Shown here: positions 6,813 through 10,847 of the stretch, piece after piece | How positions within the stretch are numbered: the first letter of the stretch is position 1 | Layout of the letters: every line of letters begins with the position of its first letter | DNA from: an uncultured Megasphaera sp. | GTDB taxonomy: Bacteria > Bacillota > Negativicutes > Veillonellales > Megasphaeraceae | Direction: 5' to 3' | DNA length: 10,847 nucleotides | NCBI GenBank assembly: GCA_902464195.1 | Contig: CABQJB010000056.1 | Coordinates: 1-10,847 of the forward strand | Program-made: the position numbers and the translations under genes | The notes under the pieces: generated by a model | Told to the model about the DNA's origin: nothing | Databases searched by the model: none | The model's input: the letters and a program-made list of their open reading frames with translations, nothing else

Positions 6813-6847
6813 AAAAAGGGGCTGTCGCATTGCGACAGCTCCTTTTT
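6813..6847. terminator. Bidirectional terminator shared by gdhA and the converging operon
   Basis: A 16-bp stem (6813-6828 with 6832-6847, one G-T pair) has a 3-base loop. The core is GGCTGTCGC/GCGACAGCT. Five T residues close the plus strand (6843-6847). The A-run at 6812-6817 gives a T-tract on the minus strand. It lies 32 bases after the gdhA stop codon and about 170 bases after the stop codon of the M20 gene. Confidence 0.92.
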
Positions 6848-6849
6848 CT

Positions 6850-6874
6850 GTAGGGGTCGCCACGTGGGCGACCC
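6850..6874 (+). repeat. GTAGGGG palindromic intergenic repeat, after the gdhA terminator
   Basis: Starts GTAGGGGTCGCC and forms a perfect 8-bp stem, GGGTCGCC (6854-6861) with GGCGACCC (6867-6874), loop ACGTG. It follows the terminator T-run by two bases and is in sense orientation relative to gdhA. For the converging operon it is antisense and lies in the 3' untranslated region. Confidence 0.75.
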
Positions 6875-6917
6875 GTTCACGCAAATCCGGTTTACAAGTA
6901 TTTCACATATACCTAAC

Positions 6918-7012
6918 GGGCTCGCCCTCTACAGCGGTCCGTTTCAGCAGCCGTCTTGCCATTCCTTGCAGTCATGACCTGACAGGCTGAAAAGGCACGT
7001 GCGAGCCCCTAC
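6918..7012 (-). repeat. Expanded or interrupted GTAGGGG palindrome after the M20 gene
   Basis: The outer arms GGGCTCGC (6918-6925) and GCGAGCCC (7001-7008) are identical to the arms of the 1824-1848 copy. There they are five bases apart; here they are separated by 75 bases. Inside lies a second inverted pair, TTTCAGC (6942-6948) / GCTGAAA (6986-6992). On the minus strand the element begins GTAGGGGC three bases after the M20 stop codon. It looks like the compact palindrome with an insertion near its loop. Confidence 0.6.
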
Positions 7013-7036
7013 AAACTACAAACTCTGTACTACAAA
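7009..7036. repeat. 7-bp tandem repeat CTACAAA across the M20 stop codon
   Basis: Four heptamers in register: CTACAAA (7009-7015), CTACAAA (7016-7022), CTCTGTA (7023-7029, diverged) and CTACAAA (7030-7036). The first overlaps the CTAC tail of the palindrome. The M20 stop codon and its last codons are made from this repeat, read on the minus strand as TTTGTAG units. Since 7 is not a multiple of 3, a change in copy number would shift the C-terminal frame. Confidence 0.75.
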
Positions 7037-8182
7037 CTCTTCTTTCATCTGCTGGCGCAGGGCCGTGTCCTGGGCAAAGAGGAGGGCCAGTCGTGCCATG
7101 ATTTCAGCGCCTTTGACGATGGTCGGTTCGATGGTCCTGGCTTTGACGGCATTGGCGATGTCCGTCGAGTGTTCCGGCATGGGGACGTCGCCCAAGGCCA
7201 GGTGGACGTGGACGGCCGGGCACTGATGGCTGACGTTGCCGACGTCGGAGCTGCCGCAATCCTTCGGTTCTTCGTAAGGGATTCCCATAGCCTGGAGGAC
7301 CTGTTCCGATGCTTTCGTCGCCGCTTCATTCCAGACCATGTTATCGAATTTATAGCCCATCTGGGTGACGTCATACGTCGTTTCCGTGGCAATGGCCGCC
7401 CCTTTGAAGCAGTTCATGACTTTAGCCACGACGGTATCGAGATATTCCCGTTCGCTGTGGCGGATACAGCATTCGACTTCGGCGTAATCGGGGACGACAT
7501 TGGAAGCGGCCCCGCCGTTTACAATATACGAGCCGATGCGTGTTTCCGGCCGGACGTGCTGACGCAGCATATCGACAGCATGCAGGGCCAGCATGGCGCC
7601 ATTCAGGGCATTGCGGCCGTTCCACGGTTCACCGGCGGCATGGGCCGTCTGGCCGTGGAAAGCAATGCGGTAGTCGTCGAGGGCCAGGAAATGGGAATTG
7701 GCATTGGTCTTGGTCGGCGAAATGTGAACCATGACGGCGAAGTCATAATCCTTGAAGATGCCCTGGTCGCACATGATGACTTTACCACCGCGCAGTTCTT
7801 CATCCGGCGTACCGATAAGGTCGACGTCGACAGGCAGATCTTTCAAATCCTTCAGGGCCGCAGCCGCCAGGAAGCTCATGGCGCCATTGGCTGAGTGGCC
7901 GCAGCCATGACCGACGCCGGGCAGGGCATCGTATTCCGCTAACAGGGCCATCTTGAAGACGGGATTATCGGCACGGTGAGCGACGGCGCGGAAAGCCGTC
8001 GGCTGGCCGGTAAACTGTTCTTCCACGTCCATGCCCAGAGACCGGCATAATTCCACGTAATGCTGGCAGGCATGGTATTCTTCACCAGACAACTCCGGGT
8101 CGTCGGCAATAGTATAATTGAGCTTAAAAGCCTGGGCTTCATGAGCCTTCAAGGCCTTTTTCAAATCTTCGAGGGTATTCAT
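7016..8182 (-). CDS. M20 family metallo-amidohydrolase (AbgB / aminoacylase-like)
   Basis: Predicted cytoplasmic zinc-dependent hydrolase that cleaves an amide bond in an N-acyl amino acid, dipeptide-like compound or p-aminobenzoyl-glutamate-type substrate; the substrate cannot be read from the sequence. The 388 residues cover both M20 domains. Catalytic-domain motifs are AEYDALPG (Asp85), GHGCGH (His92, Cys94, His96), TPDEE (Glu127-Glu128), His152, GSSDVGNV (310-317) and PEHST with His338. The dimerisation domain begins near 170 and carries FHGQTAHAAG with His180. There is no signal peptide. Shine-Dalgarno AAGGAG (complement of 8195-8200) lies 12 bases before the ATG, and the transporter stop codon is 18 bases upstream, so it is the last gene of a three-gene operon. 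The final residues VVQSL are encoded by a 7-bp tandem repeat, so the native C-terminus may have been altered. Confidence 0.9.
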   Translation of the reverse strand: MNTLEDLKKALKAHEAQAFKLNYTIADDPELSGEEYHACQHYVELCRSLGMDVEEQFTGQPTAFRAVAHRADNPVFKMALLAEYDALPGVGHGCGHSANGAMSFLAAAALKDLKDLPVDVDLIGTPDEELRGGKVIMCDQGIFKDYDFAVMVHISPTKTNANSHFLALDDYRIAFHGQTAHAAGEPWNGRNALNGAMLALHAVDMLRQHVRPETRIGSYIVNGGAASNVVPDYAEVECCIRHSEREYLDTVVAKVMNCFKGAAIATETTYDVTQMGYKFDNMVWNEAATKASEQVLQAMGIPYEEPKDCGSSDVGNVSHQCPAVHVHLALGDVPMPEHSTDIANAVKARTIEPTIVKGAEIMARLALLFAQDTALRQQMKEEFVVQSL

Positions 8183-8200
8183 GTTCTAAAAAAACTCCTT

Positions 8201-9148
8201 TTATCCAATGATAAACATATATAAGGGGATAACAATGATGCCCATGACGACGGTGATGAAGCTAACTTCCGTCGAATAGCGGACATCGGCACCGACGGAC
8301 TTGGCGACGACTGTCATCTGGGTCATGGCCGGCATACTGGCCTGCATGGTAAAGACCTGAGCCGACATGGGCGTGACCGGGATGAAAGGCAGGAGCACCA
8401 GGACACAAGCCGGACAGACCAGGAAGCGGCCGACGAGGGCACCGATGATGTCCCGGTCCCAACGGACCGAAGCCAGGGAAATACCTGTCATTTCAATGCC
8501 GATGACCATGAGCGACAGCGGCGTCGCCATATTGCCGACGTATTGAAACGACGTCAGCAGGAAATCGGGCAGCTTGATATTGGCCATAATCAGGACCAGG
8601 CCGGCTAAAAAGCCCAAGAGGGGCGGCGAAAATACTTTTTTCAAGGTCTGCAGGGAAAACAAGGGCATATTCCCCTTGCCGCCCAGGCTGTCGTTGACGA
8701 TATGGTAGACGCCGAGGGTCCAGAACATAGTCGTATTGGCCATGTAGTAAAGCATGACCGACGGCACGCTCTGCGTCCCGAACAGGGCCAGGTTGACAGG
8801 CAGGCCGATGAAAATCGTATTGGCAATGAAAAAGCAGGTAATGAAGACGCCCTGCCGGTCCCGGCGGATGTGCAGGACTTTGGCCACCATGCGGCCGACG
8901 GCATAGGCCAAAAGAATCGACGCAAAAGGCAGAAGCAGGTCTGGCGCAATGCGTATCAGCGAATCATGGGTGAAGTCCTTTTCCAGCTGGCAGAGCATGT
9001 ATAAGGGCAGGCTGATTTTCATGACCAGCTTGGTAAAGACGGCACTCATATCCGGGCCGAACCAGCCTTTCCTGGCCAGGATGAAGCCGATGGAAATGAT
9101 GAATAAAACTTCAAAAATACCTTGTAAGCCGTGCAATACGCCTTCCAT
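8201..9148 (-). CDS. AEC family transporter (auxin efflux carrier / malate permease type)
   Basis: Predicted inner-membrane secondary transporter of 315 residues. AEC proteins move organic acids such as malate or malonate, or amino-acid-like compounds; the substrate here is unknown. About ten hydrophobic segments are visible, starting at residues 11-25 and ending at 292-314, in the two five-helix halves usual for the family. The conserved NTIFIGLP segment (110-117) marks the crossover helix of the first half, and the ATPLSLMVIG and QASMPAMTQMT stretches belong to the second half. The ATG lies one base after the stop codon of the upstream hydrolase (TAACATG), implying translational coupling; its Shine-Dalgarno (AGAAGGG) lies inside that gene and is weak. 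Clustering with two C-N bond hydrolases suggests that it imports or exports their substrate or product (inference). Confidence 0.9.
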   Translation of the reverse strand: MEGVLHGLQGIFEVLFIISIGFILARKGWFGPDMSAVFTKLVMKISLPLYMLCQLEKDFTHDSLIRIAPDLLLPFASILLAYAVGRMVAKVLHIRRDRQGVFITCFFIANTIFIGLPVNLALFGTQSVPSVMLYYMANTTMFWTLGVYHIVNDSLGGKGNMPLFSLQTLKKVFSPPLLGFLAGLVLIMANIKLPDFLLTSFQYVGNMATPLSLMVIGIEMTGISLASVRWDRDIIGALVGRFLVCPACVLVLLPFIPVTPMSAQVFTMQASMPAMTQMTVVAKSVGADVRYSTEVSFITVVMGIIVIPLYMFIIG

Positions 9149-9149
9149 G

Positions 9150-9944
9150 TTACCGCTTCCCTTCTAAATGGTATAATTCGGGCCGCCGGTCGCGAAAGAC
9201 ATTGATGCGGCTGCGGATGTCGTCGATGACGGACAAATCGATTTCGCCAGTGACGATTTCCTCACCGTCGCCGCCTTGGACCAGCACTTCGCCCCATGGG
9301 TCGATGAGCATGGAATGGCCGCAGAAGTGATAGTCACCGCAGGTACCGCAGCTGTTGACGGCCGAGACGAAGAAATGGTTCTCAATGGCCCGGGCCCGGT
9401 TGAGTATCTGCCAATGAGCCAGTCTGGGATACGGCCAGGCAGCCGGGACAAAAAGGATTTTGGCACCGGCCAGAGCCGCCATGCGGACCCATTCGCAAAA
9501 ACGCAGGTCATAACAGGTAATCGATGCCATCGGGATATCGCCCAGGAAAAACGTGTTCAAATGGTCTCCCGGCGTAAAGACCTTTTCTTCCCCGCCAGGC
9601 GTGAACAAATGGCATTTGTCATACGACGAGACGCGGTTTCCCTCTTCATCGACGATATACGTTGTATTGTACAGGCGCCCGTCATGGCGACGGACAATGG
9701 AACCGCCGATGAGCTGGATATGACAGGACGAAGCCAGGTCCTGCAAGAATTCCTGAGCCTGGCGACCCCCTTCGTCAGCCAGATCATAGACATCAGGCGG
9801 ATAGAACGACAGGTCCCACAATTCGGGCAGTACGGCCATATCCGAACCAGCAGCGGCTGCCTGTTGGACGCGGCGCCGGACCTGGTCGAAATTGGCCTGT
9901 CTGTCACCGGGGACAATAGGAAATTGGATGAGTGATATTTTCAC
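9150..9944 (-). CDS. Carbon-nitrogen hydrolase (nitrilase superfamily, omega-amidase-like)
   Basis: Predicted cytoplasmic amidase of 264 residues, full length for a single-domain nitrilase-fold enzyme. The catalytic triad is visible: Glu41 (LPELWD), Lys110 (YDKCHLF) and Cys144 (TCYDLRF). The Cys motif and length resemble the Nit2/YafV omega-amidase branch, which deamidates 2-oxoglutaramate or 2-oxosuccinamate, but other amides are possible. The start codon is GTG (complement of 9942-9944), supported by the purine-rich AAGGGGGGAG just upstream (complement of 9949-9958) and by the typical MKISLIQFP start of the family. It is the first gene of the operon with the AEC transporter, which begins one base after its stop codon. 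A promoter with an extended -10 lies at 9987-9995. Confidence 0.9.
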   Translation of the reverse strand: MKISLIQFPIVPGDRQANFDQVRRRVQQAAAAGSDMAVLPELWDLSFYPPDVYDLADEGGRQAQEFLQDLASSCHIQLIGGSIVRRHDGRLYNTTYIVDEEGNRVSSYDKCHLFTPGGEEKVFTPGDHLNTFFLGDIPMASITCYDLRFCEWVRMAALAGAKILFVPAAWPYPRLAHWQILNRARAIENHFFVSAVNSCGTCGDYHFCGHSMLIDPWGEVLVQGGDGEEIVTGEIDLSVIDDIRSRINVFRDRRPELYHLEGKR

Positions 9945-9986
9945 TGCACTCCCCCCTTTCTTGAGTTGTCATGTCAATTTGACTTT

Positions 9987-9995
9987 ATTATACCA
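9987..9995 (-). promoter_or_regulatory. Promoter of the hydrolase-transporter operon (extended -10)
   Basis: The minus strand reads TGGTATAAT (9995-9987), a perfect extended -10. There is no good -35 at the expected distance (bases 10010-10015 read CGGAAA), which fits an extended -10 promoter or one helped by an activator. The start site should lie near 9980, leaving a leader of about 36 bases before the GTG. Confidence 0.6.
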
Positions 9996-10032
9996 TAGGA
10001 AAAAATATTTTTCCGCAGCGCCTGCCATTGAC

Positions 10033-10061
10033 TTGAAAAGAAGCGGCCGCCTTGTTATAGT
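10033..10061 (+). promoter_or_regulatory. Promoter of the uracil-DNA glycosylase gene
   Basis: TTGAAA (10033-10038), 17-base spacer ending TGT, then TATAGT (10056-10061), an extended -10. The predicted start site near 10068 is too close to the ATG at 10074 for that codon to have a ribosome binding site, which supports translation from 10095. It diverges from the operon promoter at 9987-9995. Confidence 0.65.
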
Positions 10062-10094
10062 AAAATCAATAATATGGCACAAAGAAGGGGTATC

Positions 10095-10757
10095 ATGGAA
10101 GAAAATAAAAAGATGAAAGATTGGCTGACAGGACTCATGAGCTGTACAGCCTGTCACTTACGGGACGAAGGCAACCGCGGACCGACACGCTATTCCGGCG
10201 ATTGCGCTTCGCCGCTGATGTTCGTCGGCGAAGGGCCTGGCGGTGTGGAAGATGAATACGGCGTTCCTCTTGTCGGCCCGTCGGGGCAGCTCCTCGACAA
10301 GGCCTTGTGGAGCGTCGGACTCACGCGGGACCACGTCTACGTCACCAACATCGTCAAGTGCCGTCCCAAGAACAACCGCACACCGACCCTGGAAGAAGGC
10401 CGTCACTGTGCGGACATCCATTTAGTCAAAGAAATCGAGCTGGTCCAGCCGAAGGTCATCGTCTGCCTGGGCAAAGTCGCCTTTCAGTATTTCTATGGCC
10501 GCGCGGCCAGCATCATGCGCAACCGCGGCAAGTGGTTCACATGGCGCGGCTACGATATCATGCCGACGTATCACCCGGCCTTCCTCCTGCGCCAGACCGG
10601 CCACGAACTGGTCGAATCGAAATGGCAGGTCTACTACGACTTCAAAGCAGCCGTGGAAAAAGCCAAAGCCGCCATGCCCGACTACACTTATCAAAGCCCG
10701 GAAAAGCCGGACCTCCTGGCTCAATATGCAGCATTGAAAGAGAGCCGGCATTGGTAG
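10095..10757 (+). CDS. udg: Uracil-DNA glycosylase, family 4 (iron-sulfur type)
   Basis: DNA repair enzyme that removes uracil arising from cytosine deamination and starts base-excision repair. From the ATG at 10095 it is 220 residues, near the family norm. That start has GAAGGGG (10084-10090) upstream, whereas the in-frame ATG at 10074 has none. Four cysteines, Cys17, Cys20, Cys89 and Cys105, match the 4Fe-4S ligands. Motif 1 reads GEGPGG (45-50), where most family members have GEAPG; the active-site Glu46 is kept. TNIVKCRPKNNRTP (84-97) and the YHPAFLLR segment with its active-site His are typical. About 30 C-terminal residues after the core are charged and not recognised. It appears to be a single-gene unit. 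The stop codon TAG is part of a GTAGG palindrome that continues into a 7-bp tandem array. Confidence 0.93.
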   Translation: MEENKKMKDWLTGLMSCTACHLRDEGNRGPTRYSGDCASPLMFVGEGPGGVEDEYGVPLVGPSGQLLDKALWSVGLTRDHVYVTNIVKCRPKNNRTPTLEEGRHCADIHLVKEIELVQPKVIVCLGKVAFQYFYGRAASIMRNRGKWFTWRGYDIMPTYHPAFLLRQTGHELVESKWQVYYDFKAAVEKAKAAMPDYTYQSPEKPDLLAQYAALKESRHW

Positions 10758-10776
10758 GCGGCCCTTGAAGGCCGTC
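10754..10776 (+). repeat. GTAGG palindrome overlapping the udg stop codon
   Basis: Begins GTAGGCGGCC and forms a 7-bp stem, GGCGGCC-type arms at 10757-10763 and 10770-10776 with one G-T pair, loop CTTGAA. It is a diverged member of the GTAGGGG palindromes, in sense orientation. The TAG stop codon (10755-10757) is its second to fourth bases. It leads directly into the heptamer array. Confidence 0.65.
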
Positions 10777-10780
10777 GGTC

Positions 10781-10847
10781 GCAGTTCGCAGACCGCAGGT
10801 CGCAGGCCGCAGGTCGCAGGCCGCAGGTCGCAGGCCGCAGGTCGCAG
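10781..10847 (+). repeat. 7-bp tandem repeat array (GCAGGYC), cut by the window edge
   Basis: Nine complete heptamers: GCAGTTC, GCAGACC, then GCAGGTC and GCAGGCC alternating from 10795 to 10843, plus GCAG at the edge. The alternation makes a 14-bp higher-order unit. The first units are degenerate and the later ones are exact, as expected if the array grew from the right-hand side. The array continues beyond the window. Bases 10784-10806 equal 1416-1438. Confidence 0.95.

Noticed and set aside
10074..10757. udg start at the ATG at 10074
   Set aside because: It would lie about six bases from the predicted transcript start without a Shine-Dalgarno site, while the in-frame ATG at 10095 has GAAGGGG upstream.
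1416..10806. 9.4 kb composite transposon bounded by the heptamer direct repeats
   Set aside because: The enclosed genes are ordinary chromosomal genes with uniform codon use, there is no transposase, and the shared sequence is a dispersed simple repeat.
10781..10847. CRISPR array
   Set aside because: The repeats are contiguous 7-bp units with no spacers, and no cas genes are in the window.

Overview
The window reads as chromosomal DNA of a GC-leaning, Gram-negative-type Firmicute. The best guess is a member of the Veillonellaceae/Megasphaera group of the Negativicutes. This rests on a class III (Firmicutes-type) fructose-1,6-bisphosphatase, a glutamate dehydrogenase very like that of Clostridium symbiosum, a Firmicutes-type TyrRS, and many GC-rich intergenic repeats. 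The taxon is an inference; no rRNA gene or taxon-specific marker lies inside the window. All eight protein genes are intact members of known families, and no mobile element, CRISPR array or defence system is visible.

Layout from left to right. Bases 1-29 hold a perfect-consensus promoter on the minus strand that fires out of the window. tyrS (minus) follows, with its own near-consensus promoter. Bases 1320-1868 are a 549-base gene-free mosaic of repeats: 7-bp tandem repeats, GC-rich palindromes and one orphan terminator. nhaA and fbp (both minus) come next, separated only by a tandem palindrome. A 452-base AT-rich divergent region (4979-5430) carries the promoters of fbp and gdhA. gdhA (plus) converges on a three-gene minus-strand operon across a shared bidirectional terminator. 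That operon is transcribed as nitrilase-superfamily amidohydrolase, then AEC transporter, then M20 amidohydrolase. A family 4 uracil-DNA glycosylase (plus) is divergent from it and ends in a palindrome plus a 7-bp tandem array that runs off the window.

How the genes may work together. The minus operon joins a permease for an organic acid or amino-acid derivative to two hydrolases of C-N bonds. With gdhA next door this suggests local capacity for amide/amino-acid nitrogen and carbon metabolism, but no substrate can be read from the sequence. tyrS, nhaA, fbp and udg are housekeeping or stress genes without an obvious shared pathway.

The most unusual content is not in the genes. Palindromes beginning GTAGGGG (or GTAGGCGG) on the sense strand lie just after the stop codon, or just after the terminator, of five of the six transcription-unit ends, nearly always in the same orientation. 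Two unrelated heptanucleotide tandem repeats sit beside such palindromes, and one of them overwrites the last codons of the M20 gene. I see no convincing undescribed protein system here.
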